Assembly: GCA_963813635.1 (NCBI GenBank)
Contig: CAWEZO010000007.1
Span: forward strand, 992,001 to 1,056,000
From: JBBRZM01 sp963813635
GTDB taxonomy: Bacteria; Actinomycetota; Acidimicrobiia; IMCC26256; JBBRZM01
Length of the DNA stretch: 64,000 nucleotides
Direction: 5' to 3'
Under the pieces are notes generated by a model, which was not told the origin of the DNA, made no database searches, and worked only from the letters and a program-made list of their open reading frames with translations. Position numbers and translations under genes: made by a program. The number at the start of each line of letters is the position of its first letter. Position 1 is the stretch's first letter. Below are positions 43,681-53,353 of this stretch, one piece after another.

Positions 43681-45282
43681 TCATCGTGGCGCGGCGCGAC
43701 GTTGCTCCGCCGAGCGCTCTGCTGCGAGCCGTTCGAGCTCGTACGTGGTGTGATCGACAAAACGCATCGCGCCCGCGATCGTGTGATGTCCGGCTTCCTC
43801 GGCGATGAGCCGGTGCATCTCCTGGCAGACCTGGCGGTATGCCGGATGGCCCTGCGGCGCCGTGCGCAGCTCGAGCATGTGCATTGCTTCGCGCGCGTTG
43901 CACTGCATCATGAAACGCAGCCGGTATGCGAACGAGACCGCATATGCAGCCTGCTCGGGGAAGGGGCCCACGAGCTCCTCGTAGAGCGCGCCGGAGCGCA
44001 CCATCGCCTCCTCGAACTGGTCGGCGAGGCCGGCTTCGGCGATGGCCTCCGGGACGACGTAACCGTGACGCGGCGACAGCTGCTGCCACTCGATCGTAAG
44101 CAGGCGGTGGCGCTGCAGGTCGCGGAAGGCCCCGTAGTCGGCGAGCACGTCGAAGCGGTACCCGGTGCGCTCGAATGCGCGCCCCGGCTTGTGCCGCCGG
44201 TTGGTGCGCTCCCCCACCGCGGCGCGCAGCAAGGTCTCGCGCTCGTCGGTGTCGAGACGGCGCACCCGGGCGAGCACCTGATCCTCGGGCAGATTCGTGT
44301 GCGGATAGCAGATGGCCGCCAGCAGCTTGTTCTCACCCTCGGGGTCGAAGTCGGTGAGCATGACGGCCGGCCGGGGCTCCGGCTCCTCGTCGCCGAAGAT
44401 GCCGGCCACGACCCCGGAGGTGTCGGACCGAAGAGCTGCCAGGTAGCTGCTCCAGGCGCCACCGCGCTCGGGAACGTCGACGCGGGTGAGAAACGACGGG
44501 ATGCACTTGCGGAGCTCATGGAGCATCAGGTCGGCGTAGTGGCGCGCCTCGGGCAATGGATGGGCACGCATCCGCAACAGCAGGGCCTCGTAGCCCTGCC
44601 CGGTGCCATAGATGCCCACATTCGACAGCGTGGCGGCGGGCAGGATCCCGCGTGCCGCGTCGCACGCCTTCGCCTTGATCGTCTGCTTGTACACGAAGTC
44701 GGAGTCGGCGGGATCCTTCGGATACCGCTCTCGGGCCCACTCGAGGAGCGCGGGCAACATGCCGGCGTAGAGGTCGAACAGCGCGTCCATGTCGGTCACG
44801 TACCGCGCGCCGAGACGCGAGTCGAGCACGGCAGGATCGCGCCGGTACCGGTAGCGGCCGCCGAGGCGGATGTCGTAGGGGATGTAGCGGGTCGACTGCT
44901 CGAGGTATGCCATCAGCCGGCCCCACTCGAGAATCTTCGTCAAGACGTTGGACGCCTGCTCACACGCGAGGTGCACGCCGCCGAGCTGCGCGACCGAATC
45001 GTCGCCGTACTCGAGAAACACCCGGTCGTACAGATCCTCGGCGCGCTTCAAGCCGACGGTCGCGTCGACCGACAGATCGCCGGTGAGGTCGAGGTCGACG
45101 ACGAACTCGTCGAGGAACAGCCGTCGCAGGCTCTTCGGGCTGCGCGAATAGCGAGCGAAGAGCGCGCCTTTCACGACTTCCGGCAGGTTCACGAGCGCGA
45201 AGACGGGCCCGTCGAGATTGGTGAAGTACGGGCGTAGCGTGGCGGCCTCTTCGTCGGAGAAGTGCTCCGCCACGTACTGCAT
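43681..45282 (-). CDS. Double-length ThyX-like (flavin-dependent thymidylate synthase family) protein
   Basis: The 533-residue protein is about twice the usual ThyX length and appears to contain two ThyX-like halves. The first half has GDDSVAQLGGVHLACEQAS and LEQSTRYIPY, which keeps the SxRY end of the ThyX motif but lacks RHR. The second half has DLQRHRLLTIEWQQLSPRHGY, which keeps RHR. A normal ThyX methylates dUMP using FAD and methylene-tetrahydrofolate. Whether this form is a true synthase or a divergent flavoprotein is unclear. It is monocistronic with its stop at 43681. Confidence 0.85.
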   Translation of the reverse strand: MQYVAEHFSDEEAATLRPYFTNLDGPVFALVNLPEVVKGALFARYSRSPKSLRRLFLDEFVVDLDLTGDLSVDATVGLKRAEDLYDRVFLEYGDDSVAQLGGVHLACEQASNVLTKILEWGRLMAYLEQSTRYIPYDIRLGGRYRYRRDPAVLDSRLGARYVTDMDALFDLYAGMLPALLEWARERYPKDPADSDFVYKQTIKAKACDAARGILPAATLSNVGIYGTGQGYEALLLRMRAHPLPEARHYADLMLHELRKCIPSFLTRVDVPERGGAWSSYLAALRSDTSGVVAGIFGDEEPEPRPAVMLTDFDPEGENKLLAAICYPHTNLPEDQVLARVRRLDTDERETLLRAAVGERTNRRHKPGRAFERTGYRFDVLADYGAFRDLQRHRLLTIEWQQLSPRHGYVVPEAIAEAGLADQFEEAMVRSGALYEELVGPFPEQAAYAVSFAYRLRFMMQCNAREAMHMLELRTAPQGHPAYRQVCQEMHRLIAEEAGHHTIAGAMRFVDHTTYELERLAAERSAEQRRAAPR

Positions 45283-45367
45283 CGGGTCCTCCGCGGCTAC
45301 GGACAGGGTCGCCGATCCTACCGGGGCGTTCCGATGCCCCCGCGGATGGCGCCGGGCTCAGAACGCC

Positions 45368-46045
45368 TCACAGCCGCAGCCGGAGCGCGCCCGGCTCGAC
45401 GTGCAGCCGGAGCCGATTGACAGCGCCACAGTCGACGCTATCGACCTCCAGTGGGAACCCACCGGCGACGGTCACGAGCACCCCGCGGCCCGACCCGGTC
45501 GTGATGCGGGGGTGCGGCAGATGCACGCCCTGGGGCAGCCGGGAGCGCATCGCCCGCCGCTCCCCCGCTCGCAACGCATAGACCTGTACCTCGATGCGGC
45601 CGTCCCCGGGATGTCCGCGCGGCACGAGGTCGGCCCCCCGGAGGAACTCGCCGTTCGCGATGACGACGGTGGTGGCCGGGCCGGCGCACAGCGGACGGCC
45701 GTCGATCTCCACGTGTATCGAGCGCTTCAGGCTGAGCCGGCGCAACCGGTCGGGTGCAGTGCCGAGGACCACCATGTTGACGGCGAACGTGCCGGGGTCG
45801 AACCCGGCCGCGTCGAGCACCAACGCGTCGAGCGTGACTTCGCTCGCGCCGGGCTCGGGCGTCGTCACGAGCCCGAGGGCCCGAGCGAGATCGGCGCCGG
45901 GCGTCGGTTGCCACCAGATCGACGACCCGGGTCGGCTTTGGGCCGCTGCCGCGAGGTCGGCATCGGTGCCGGCAACCGTGAGATCGCACGCTCCGGAGGC
46001 CGGTTGGCCCCACGTGACCCCTTTGCGGATGCCGCCGTCGCTCAC
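45368..46045 (-). CDS. Diacylglycerol kinase-like C-terminal domain protein
   Basis: The 225-residue protein starts at GTG 46045, overlapping the helicase stop by 4 bases. From about residue 75 it matches the beta-sandwich domain of YegS/diacylglycerol kinases: FAVNMVVLGTAPDRLRRL, TTVVIANGEFLRGADLVPRG, then LHVEPGALRLRL. The N-terminal nucleotide-binding half with its GGDGT motif is missing, so a kinase reaction is unlikely as such. It is probably co-transcribed with the helicase. Confidence 0.7.
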   Translation of the reverse strand: MSDGGIRKGVTWGQPASGACDLTVAGTDADLAAAAQSRPGSSIWWQPTPGADLARALGLVTTPEPGASEVTLDALVLDAAGFDPGTFAVNMVVLGTAPDRLRRLSLKRSIHVEIDGRPLCAGPATTVVIANGEFLRGADLVPRGHPGDGRIEVQVYALRAGERRAMRSRLPQGVHLPHPRITTGSGRGVLVTVAGGFPLEVDSVDCGAVNRLRLHVEPGALRLRL

Positions 46046-48684
46046 GTGTTGACCACGCTCGACGCTGCGATCACACCACGGAAACAGGCGTCGGCGGCAG
46101 CGTGCGCGGCGGCGCGCGTCGCGGCGTCGGGCGCAACCTCGCCGATCTGGCGGAGCAGGTCGATGAGTTGCTTCACGTTGCGTACGAAGTCGCCGCCGGT
46201 CATCTCGTCGTCGTCGAGCACGTCGGCGAGGTCGTCGCCTTCCGCCCAGTCGTAGGCGAGGGGTGCGAACCCGGGGTCGGGTGAACGGGACTCGGGCAGG
46301 CCCGCGTCGTCCTCGTTGTGGTGCAGGTCACGCCAGATGCGCTCGATCTCGCGGGAGCGCTTCGCTACCGCCTTCGTCGGCCAATGCGCCGGCGGTGCCG
46401 GCCCCTGGTCGTCGGGTCCGCGCTGCTCGAAGGTGAAGCAGGACACGACCGCGGCCAGCTCGGCCGGTCGGAGACGATCGAGCAGCCCTTCACGCAAGGC
46501 TTCCGCAACGATCAGATCCGTCTCGGCGTACAGACGAGCGAGGAGCCCGCCCGCTTCGGTCAGCTCCCAGCCGTCGACGTATCCCCATGCCTCGAGGACG
46601 CGCAGCACACGGTCGAACTGGCGCGCCAGGCTCTCGGTGCGACCCTTGACCCGGCGTTCGAGCCTGGCGATGTCGCGTTCGAGCCGTTCCGCTTGTCCCG
46701 CGGCGCGCAGGCGCACGTCACGTTCAGGATCGCGGTGCACCGGATGTTGCGCCACCGCCGCTGCAAGCTCGTTGCGGCTCCCGTTGTGCTCCCTCGGTGG
46801 ATGGGCCGTGCGCAATCGCGCCTTGCGCAGCGCCTCCGCGGCGGCCCGCCGGAAGCCGGGATTCCGCGGCGCGTGGGGTTGCGGCAGCTCGATGCGTCCG
46901 ACCGCCTCGGGGAGCCCGTCGAAATCATCGGCGCTCAACCGCACGAGCTCTCGGTTGGCGCGCAGCGCGAGGACGCGTGTACCGCCGCCGCGCCGGTGGT
47001 CGTGACCCAGCACGGCGACGCGTCCGCCACGGCGTCCGACCGTGAGCACGTCGCCCGGGCGCAGCGCCTCGAGGGCCTCGCCGATCCGCCGTGAGCTGCC
47101 GCGCTCTCTGCGCTCCGACTCGAGCGCCGTCACCAGGCGGCGGTACTCCTGCACGTCGCCGTAGTCGCTGTGCGCACCGCCGTGCTGCGCGGCGAGCAAG
47201 GAGCGGCTGCGATCAAGCTGACGTTCGAGCGCCACCACGTCGCGGTCGGCGCGGAACTGCGCGAACGACAGGTTGAGCAGGTGACGCGCGACATCGGGCG
47301 GATACCGGCGCACCAGGTTGGCGGCCATGTTGTAGGTGGGGCGGAACGACGACGTCAGCGCCGACGCCCGGCGCGACGCCAGGCCGGCCACTTGATCGAA
47401 CGGCACGAACGGGCTCCAGCAGACGACGGCGTAGCCCACCTCGTCGATCCCCCGCCGGCCGGCGCGCCCGGTGAGCTGGGTGTACTCCCCCGGAGTGAGG
47501 AACTCGTGCCGTTCGCCGGTGAACTTCGAGAGCTTCTCGATGGCGACCGACCGCGCCGGCATGTTGATCCCGAGCGACAGCGTCTCGGTCGCGAACACGA
47601 TCTTGACCAGGCCGGCCGCGAAGCCCTCCTCGACCGCTTCCTTCATCGGGGGGACCATGCCTGCATGGTGCGCGGCGATCCCGGCTTCGAGGCCCTCGCG
47701 CCATTCCGCGAATCGCAGCACCTCGAGATCGGCGTCGGAGAGCGCGGCAGTCTTGGCGTCGGCGATGCGGCGGAGCTGGTGACGCTCGTCGCGGGTCGTG
47801 AGGCGGAGCCCGGCCGCGACGCACTGCTCGACCGCCGAGTCGCAACCGGCGCGGCTGAAGATGAAGTCGATCGCGGGAAGCATGTTTTCGGCGGCGAGGC
47901 GCTCCACCGTCTCGGTTCGGGTCGGGGTGTGGAACCGGCCACGGGGCCGGCCTCGCCATCCGGGGCGTTGCGCCGCCCGGCTGTCGAGCCGCGCTGCCTC
48001 CGGGTTGGGCCGCAGACCGTCGGCCTCGTCGCGATCGACGAAGGTCGGCAGGAGGTGGAGTCGGTCCGCGCCGCGTTCGCCGACGAGGTACAGATGCACC
48101 AGCTCCACTGGCCGGCGTTCCTCGATGATCGCTTCGGTCGCGCCCGCGCACCGTCTGGATCCACTCGGCGAACTCCTCCGCGTTCGACACGGTCGCCGAG
48201 AGGCAGACGAGGTCGACCTCGGGCGCGAGGTGCACGATCACCTCCTCCCACACCGCGCCGCGATACCGGTTCTGGAGGTAGTGCACTTCGTCGAGCACGA
48301 CGTACCGGAGGCCGCCGAGCGTGCTCGACGCCGCGTAGATCATGTTGCGCAGCACTTCGGTGGTCATCACGACGATGGGCGCGTCGCCGTTGATCGAGTT
48401 GTCGCCGGTCAGGAGGCCCACCCGCTCCGGGCCGTGGCGGGCGACGAGCTCTCCGTACTTCTGGTTGGACAGCGCCTTGAGCGGTGTCGTGTAGTACGCC
48501 TTCCCGCCGGTCGCGAGCGCGCGGGCGATCGCGTACTCGGCGACGACGGTCTTCCCGGAGCCGGTGGGCGCGGCCACGAGCACCGACTGGCCGGCGTCGA
48601 GGGCATCGAGCGCGCGCGCGACTGGAAGGGATCGAGGGCGAAGTCGCGCTCGGCCTCGAATGCCTCGCGGAGCGCGCTGCTCAT
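46042..48684 (-). CDS. helY: HelY-type DEVH-box helicase, two frame breaks
   Basis: From ATG 48684 (SSALREAFEAERDFALDPFQ) the frame breaks at about 48612-48620 in a CGCGCGCGCG run. It then continues VLVAAPTGSGKT (Walker A), LKALSNQKYGEL and VVLDEVHYLQNRYRG. It breaks again near 48155 before ERRPVELVHLYLVGE. The remainder is intact: AAHHAGMVPPMKEAVEEGFAAGL, TGRAGRRGIDEVGY and a long C-terminal DSHCT-like region. The joined protein is about 880 residues, a SKI2/HelY-class helicase probably acting on RNA or DNA. Next to tatC-tatA it mirrors Rv2092c-Rv2094c. Confidence 0.92.
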
Positions 48685-48736
48685 GCGGAAATCCTTACGG
48701 GTGCGGGGCCGTCGACTGGATTGGCTCCGGCGGAGC

Positions 48737-49030
48737 CTACGGAGCCGTCGACGCCGGCGTGGACCCAACCGGTGGTGCGGTTGCCGTTGCCCCCGGAGGC
48801 ACGAGGCCCGAGCCCGACGTGGCGGGCGTGGTGCCCGTCACCGCCGGGAGCGAGTTGGTCGGCCCCGAGTTGGACGTGGTGGAGGCCGCCGGGTGCTTCG
48901 GCTTGACGAGGAAGATCGCGGTCGCCGTCAGAACGAGCACCGCAACCGCGGCGGCCACAGCGATCACGATCTCGCGGGTGGGACGTGGCGCGCGGTACGG
49001 CGTCGTCGACTTTCGCTTGGTAGGGGTCAT
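48737..49030 (-). CDS. Small single-pass membrane protein
   Basis: The protein of about 97 residues from ATG 49030, ATGA-coupled to tatC, has a basic N-terminus and one membrane helix (EIVIAVAAAVAVLVLTATAIFLV). It ends in a Thr/Pro/Ser-rich tail predicted to lie outside. The family is not recognised. Its tight coupling to tatC suggests co-expression, not necessarily a Tat role. Confidence 0.65.
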   Translation of the reverse strand: MTPTKRKSTTPYRAPRPTREIVIAVAAAVAVLVLTATAIFLVKPKHPAASTTSNSGPTNSLPAVTGTTPATSGSGLVPPGATATAPPVGSTPASTAP

Positions 49031-49752
49031 CGCTTCAGGATCCTCCCGATGAGGATGCACAGCTCATAGAAGATGTACATCGGTACGGCCATGAAGAACA
49101 GTGAGTATGGGTCCTGGCTGGGGGTGATGACCGCCGCGAAGATCACGATGATCAGGATCGCCGGGCGGCGCCACCGGCGCAGCTGCGCAGTGGTCAACAC
49201 GTGCGCGAGCAACAGGAACATCAGCACGATCGGAAACTCGAACGCGATCCCGAACGCCAGGATCATCAGCCCGACGAGCGAGAGGTACTTGTCGGCGGTG
49301 AGGTTGGCGACGATTCCGGGGCCGCCGATCGCGAGCAGGAAATGCAGTGCCGGTTGCAGGGTCACCAACGCGACCGCGCCGCCCACAATGAACAGCACGA
49401 TCGACGACGTCACGAACGGGACCGCGTACTTCTTCTCCTTGGGGTTGAGGCCGGGAGTGATGAAACGCCACAGCTGCCAGAGCCAGACCGGCAGGGCGAG
49501 CACAATCCCCCCGTAGGTCGCGATCTTCAGTCGAACGAGGAACGGGTCGAGCGGTCCGAGCGCCTGAAGGGTTCGGTGCTTGTCGTGAACGGCGTCTCGG
49601 TAGAAGGTCAAGAAGAAGTTGATGACGTGGCTCGAGAAGATGAAGACGACGATGCCGCCGATCGCAATGGCGATCAGACAGATGAAGACCCGATGGCGGA
49701 GCTCGGCGAGGTGCTCGACGAGCGTCATGCGGCCGTCGGCCGGTGTGGTCAC
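49027..49752 (-). CDS. tatC: Twin-arginine translocase TatC
   Basis: The 241-residue protein has six membrane helices and the conserved N-terminal MTLVEHLAELRHRV with the signal-recognition Glu. It also has FITPGLNPKEKK and a conserved FGIAFEFPIVLMFL segment. It forms the receptor of the Tat pathway for folded proteins. The neighbouring gene upstream is tatA; the gene order helicase-tatC-tatA matches mycobacteria. Confidence 0.97.
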   Translation of the reverse strand: MTTPADGRMTLVEHLAELRHRVFICLIAIAIGGIVVFIFSSHVINFFLTFYRDAVHDKHRTLQALGPLDPFLVRLKIATYGGIVLALPVWLWQLWRFITPGLNPKEKKYAVPFVTSSIVLFIVGGAVALVTLQPALHFLLAIGGPGIVANLTADKYLSLVGLMILAFGIAFEFPIVLMFLLLAHVLTTAQLRRWRRPAILIIVIFAAVITPSQDPYSLFFMAVPMYIFYELCILIGRILKR

Positions 49753-49761
49753 GAGCTATGG

Positions 49762-50109
49762 CTAGGGCGTCGGGTCGTCGGGAAGCGCCGGGTGCGGTGG
49801 CGTCGGCCCTTCGATCCCCTCGTGTGGGCCTCGCGGCGGCTCGGTCGAACCGATCGGCCGGGGCTCCTCGCCCGAGCCGACGACCACCTCTTTGGGCGGC
49901 AGGCCGGGCGCCTCGTCGGGCCCGGAATCCGACTCGGAGTCGGAACCCATGACGTCGTCGATCTCGTTCTTGATGTGATCCTGGAACTTGCGGAGCTCAC
50001 GCACCCCCTTCCCCACTTGCCGCCCGATCTCCGGCAGCTTGTTGGGCCCGAACACGAGCAGCGCGACGAGCAGGATCACGAGGATCTCGGGCGCACCGAG
50101 ACTCGGCAT
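49762..50109 (-). CDS. tatA: Sec-independent translocase TatA
   Basis: The 115-residue protein has one short N-terminal helix (APEILVILLVALLVFGPNKLPEIG) followed by an amphipathic helix (GVRELRKFQDHIKNE) and a long acidic/proline-rich tail. FGPNKLPEI is the TatA/B hallmark. Only one TatA/B gene is visible here, so the system may be minimal, or TatB may be elsewhere. Confidence 0.95.
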   Translation of the reverse strand: MPSLGAPEILVILLVALLVFGPNKLPEIGRQVGKGVRELRKFQDHIKNEIDDVMGSDSESDSGPDEAPGLPPKEVVVGSGEEPRPIGSTEPPRGPHEGIEGPTPPHPALPDDPTP

Positions 50110-50145
50110 CAGGCTCCTTCCAACGCTGTGGTGGCGGCGTCGATG

Positions 50146-50364
50146 CTAGCCCTGTGATCGCGGTATGCCGCCGCGTCCGACGTTCCCGCGGGCGTCGCGG
50201 GTCTCACGCTTCAGGCGGGCGACCGCCGGGGTGAGTGCGGCGCGGAACTCGGCGAAGGCCTGGATCGCGGGGCTGATCTCGTCGTGCGTACGCCGGAACG
50301 CGAGCGCGAGGACGATCGCGCCAAGGGCGATCAATGCGACGACGAGCACCCAGAGCGGCGACAT
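50146..50364 (-). CDS. Small membrane protein
   Basis: The product of about 72 residues from ATG 50364 has one membrane helix (MSPLWVLVVALIALGAIVLALAF) and a short cytoplasmic amphipathic segment with EFRAALTPAVARLKRE. It lies 36 bases upstream of tatA on the same strand. I do not recognise the family; the layout resembles TatB but lacks the Gly-Pro motif. Confidence 0.55.
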   Translation of the reverse strand: MSPLWVLVVALIALGAIVLALAFRRTHDEISPAIQAFAEFRAALTPAVARLKRETRDARGNVGRGGIPRSQG

Positions 50365-50375
50365 GACCCCGAAGG

Positions 50376-50717
50376 CTATACGGATCGGGATCGACGGACC
50401 ATTTCGGTCAAGTCTTCGTGCCAGTCGTCGCCTTCCAGAAGCAGATGGAAGTCGAGGAGATCGTCGGGTGTCAGCGGCTCGCCGTCGTGCGCTTCGTTGA
50501 GCTCGGCCGGCCGGCGCCACACCTGCATGCGCACGCCCGAGGACACGAGGAGGTCGACGATGCGGGCACTGGCTGCTTTGGCTACCGCCGTCTCACACGA
50601 AGGGCACCGGAAGCAATACGAGCCGGTGTCGTCGTCGGAACACACGCGGACGGTGAGCTGGCTGGCCCTCAGCTGTACGTCTCCGCAGCTTGGGCAGTGC
50701 GCTCGAATCGTGGTCAT
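50376..50717 (-). CDS. Zinc-ribbon protein of unknown function
   Basis: The product of about 113 residues from ATG 50717 has two CxxC pairs (CPSCG at residue 8 and CPSCE at about 38) with a further CF in between. Near the C-terminus is a conserved-looking LTPDDLLDFHLLLEGDDWHEDL. An acidic helix of this kind is often near the end of small actinobacterial zinc ribbons. I infer a structural zinc site, with no known function. Confidence 0.65.
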   Translation of the reverse strand: MTTIRAHCPSCGDVQLRASQLTVRVCSDDDTGSYCFRCPSCETAVAKAASARIVDLLVSSGVRMQVWRRPAELNEAHDGEPLTPDDLLDFHLLLEGDDWHEDLTEMVRRSRSV

Positions 50718-50866
50718 TTCGGTCCCTCCGGTCCCCGTGCTGATGTTGTTTTCGACACCGTTTCCGGGGCACTTGAGCACCAGTGCCAGTTCGGGCGGGG
50801 CTGTGGCTGCGCAGGACCGGCCCCGGGCGAGCCGAGACGTCCCCCATCGGCCAAGATGGCGCTCCC

Positions 50867-51576
50867 TTGCGACCGATCACCTTCGCCCACCGAGGCGCTC
50901 GGACCGAGCGACCCGAGAACACGATTGACGCATTCCGCCGTGCGCTCGAGCTCGGGGCGACCGGGCTGGAGACCGACGCCTGGCTCGCGGCCGACGGCGA
51001 GGTGGTGCTCGTGCACGACGCAGTGATCCGGCGGGGCTGGCGTCGAATTCGGGTCGGCCGCACGTCGTCCGCCGAGCTCGCGGAGGTCGGCGTGCCGCGA
51101 CTGCGCGAGCTCTACGAGACGCTCGGTCACGACTACGAGCTGTCCATCGACGTACAGGAGCACGGCGCAGCGCGCCCATCATCGCGGTCGCCCGGTCGGT
51201 TGCCGAGGACGCGTTGCGCCGCCTCTGGCTCTGTTCCCCCTCGCGTTCGTTGCTCGAGGACGTGCGCCAGGAGGTGCCCGACGTGCGCCTCGTGCACTCG
51301 ACCAGCCGTCGGCGTATCGACGTACCCCTCGAGCGGCACACGGCGCAGCTCGGCGCGCTGCACGTCGATGCGATGAACTTTCACCACAGCGAGTGGACCG
51401 CCGGACTGGTCGCGTTGTTCCATCGCTTCGAGGTGAAGGCGTTCGCCTGGGACACACAAGAGGTGCGCGAGTTGCGCAACATGCTGCGCTGCGACGTCGA
51501 CGCCGTCTACTGCGACCGCGTCGATCGAATGGTCGCGGCGGTGCGCGACTGGAACGACGCGGCTACAGGAGGCTGA
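50867..51576 (+). CDS. Glycerophosphodiester phosphodiesterase family protein, one frame break
   Basis: From TTG 50867 the protein begins RPITFAHRGARTERPENT and GLETDAWLAADGEVVLVHD, giving the GDPD catalytic His-Arg, Glu-Thr-Asp and His residues. At about 51165-51175 a one-base shift leads into PIIAVARSVAEDALRRLWLC and the C-terminal barrel with VKAFAWDTQEVRELRNML and DAVYCDRVDR. Joined, it is about 235 residues. The family hydrolyses glycerophosphodiesters to glycerol-3-phosphate. Its end overlaps the convergent lepB by 14 bases. Confidence 0.88.
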
Positions 51577-52369
51577 GGCGCGTCACCGGCCAGATGCGCA
51601 AGAAGACGCGACCCACGATCGTCGACTGCTTGATCGGGCCGAAGACGCGGGAGTCCTGCGACTGCGTTCGGTTGTCGCCCATCACGAAGACGGAGCTTGC
51701 CGGCACGACACAACCGGGCGCGCCGTTGGCCGGCTTGCCGCACCCCGGAGCGACAGTCGAGAAGTTGCTACGCGTGCCGGCAGGAAGGTACGACTCGGTG
51801 AGCGGCCGAGCCGTGCGTGCCCCCGCTGCTTGGATGCACACCTTGCCGGGCACGCATTCGGTGATGGTGTCGCCGGGCAGGCCAATCACCCGCTTCACGA
51901 GGTCCTCGATGTCGGGCAGCACCTCGCCCTTCGGCTTGCTGAACACGACGATGTCGCCGCGGTTGACGTCGTGGACCTTGTAGCTCAGCTTGTTGACGAG
52001 GACCCGGTCGTTCTTCTGCAACGTCGGGTACATCGACGCCGACGGGATGTAGAAGGCCCGGAACAGGAAGTGGTTGACGAGAAAGGCGATGGCGAGTGCC
52101 GAGATGATGAGCACGAGCCACTCGGCGGCGATATGGAGGAGCTTCTTCTGAGAGGACTCCGCCGCCTGGTCGCCGTCTGGACGCTCGGTGTCGCCGCCGC
52201 CACCGTCTGCTGCAGCGCCGTCGGTCGGGGCCGAAGCCGCCGCCTCGGTCGGCTCGAGGGCGGTGCCGCGCGCATCCGGCGCGTCCGTCGCGACTGTCGA
52301 CCAAGGGTCACCGGGTTTGATGCGACTGTCTTCGGGGGGGTTCACCCGTGCTGCTCCACGAGCACCCAT
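51563..52369 (-). CDS. lepB: Signal peptidase I
   Basis: The 268-residue protein has a low-complexity cytosolic N-terminus (Ala/Asp/Gly-rich), one membrane helix (LIISALAIAFLVNHFLF) and the S26 active site: Ser in IPSASMYPTL and Lys in DLVKRVIGLPGD, with VMGDNRTQSQDSR. It cleaves Sec signal peptides. ATG 52369 has a weak ribosome site and GTG 52345 is an alternative. It follows pafC by 36 bases and may be part of that transcript. Confidence 0.94.
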   Translation of the reverse strand: MGARGAARVNPPEDSRIKPGDPWSTVATDAPDARGTALEPTEAAASAPTDGAAADGGGGDTERPDGDQAAESSQKKLLHIAAEWLVLIISALAIAFLVNHFLFRAFYIPSASMYPTLQKNDRVLVNKLSYKVHDVNRGDIVVFSKPKGEVLPDIEDLVKRVIGLPGDTITECVPGKVCIQAAGARTARPLTESYLPAGTRSNFSTVAPGCGKPANGAPGCVVPASSVFVMGDNRTQSQDSRVFGPIKQSTIVGRVFLRIWPVTRLSLL

Positions 52370-52405
52370 CCTCGCACGCGCCGGCGCTCCCCTTGCATCA
52401 CAGCC

Positions 52406-53353
52406 TCAGACATACCGTTGGAGGAGCCGTCGCGCCGCGTCCGGCGCCAGCTCGCGGGCTTCGTCCGGCCCGACGACTTGCGCGGTGGCACCGAGGCGCA
52501 ACAGGAGCCGTTCGAGCCAGGCGCGCTCACTGATGGCCATCGTGACCCGTAGGCGCCCGGTGGGCAGCTCCTCGGCCTTTTCCACGGGATGGCTCTCGGC
52601 GACCCACGTGGCCTCTGGCGGCAGCTCGATGGTGACGCGCAGATCATGCTCACCGGGGCGATACACGAGACTTGCGATCTCGGACGCATCGTCATCGTGG
52701 AACCGATCGTCCACGAAGTGCTCCTGGGTTTGCCGGAAGGCGCGGATGCGATCGACCCGGAACAGCCGTCCCGCTCGGGCCTGATGGCACCACGCCTCCA
52801 CGTACCACGTGCCGAACGCGTGGAACACGCGGTGCGGGTCGATGCGTCGAGTGGACATCTCGTCGCGCGAGTACGAGTAGTAATCGATCTCCACGACCTC
52901 GCGCCCAGCGGCTGCCCGCTGCAGCTCCGCGAGGTGCTCCTTCTCGCCGACGTCGACCGCAAGGCCGCCGCGCGCACCGACGACGACCTCGAGCTTCTCG
53001 AGCGCCGTCGCCAGCGGGCCCGAGGTGTCGGAGCCCGGGACGCCGAGGAGCGCATGACCCGCGGCGAGCAGGGCGAGTCCTTCGGTCGGGGTGAGACGCA
53101 ACGCGCGGTCGAAGTACTCGGCGAGGCGGATCGTGACGCGGTCGTCGACGACCAGCACGTCGATCAAGCGATCAGCGGTGTACGGCGGAAGGCCGCAGAA
53201 CGGAAGGAGCTCGAGATCACGCTCGAGCTCGGCCCGCGGGACTTCGAAGCGGGTGGCGAGCGCGTCGAGCTTCTCCCCCGGATGGGTCAGGATCCAGGGA
53301 ACGAGCGCGAGCACGCGACGTAAGCGCGCTCCGGCCATTGGGCGGGGGCTCAT
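52406..53353 (-). CDS. pafC: WYL-domain regulator PafC
   Basis: The product of about 315 residues from ATG 53353 has an N-terminal helix-turn-helix (RRVLALVPWILTHPGEKL). A WYL core follows with EIDYYSYSRDEMSTRRIDPHRVF, then GTWYVEAWC and FRVDRIRAF. PafB and PafC act as a heterodimeric transcriptional activator of DNA-damage genes in mycobacteria. ATGA overlap with pafB shows tight coupling. Confidence 0.93.
   Translation of the reverse strand: MSPRPMAGARLRRVLALVPWILTHPGEKLDALATRFEVPRAELERDLELLPFCGLPPYTADRLIDVLVVDDRVTIRLAEYFDRALRLTPTEGLALLAAGHALLGVPGSDTSGPLATALEKLEVVVGARGGLAVDVGEKEHLAELQRAAAGREVVEIDYYSYSRDEMSTRRIDPHRVFHAFGTWYVEAWCHQARAGRLFRVDRIRAFRQTQEHFVDDRFHDDDASEIASLVYRPGEHDLRVTIELPPEATWVAESHPVEKAEELPTGRLRVTMAISERAWLERLLLRLGATAQVVGPDEARELAPDAARRLLQRYV

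Noticed and set aside
43453..45237. Plus-strand frame with an RVNAQ pentapeptide repeat
   Set aside because: The repeat is simply the 15-bp tandem array read in frame; the rest is antisense to the ThyX-like gene.
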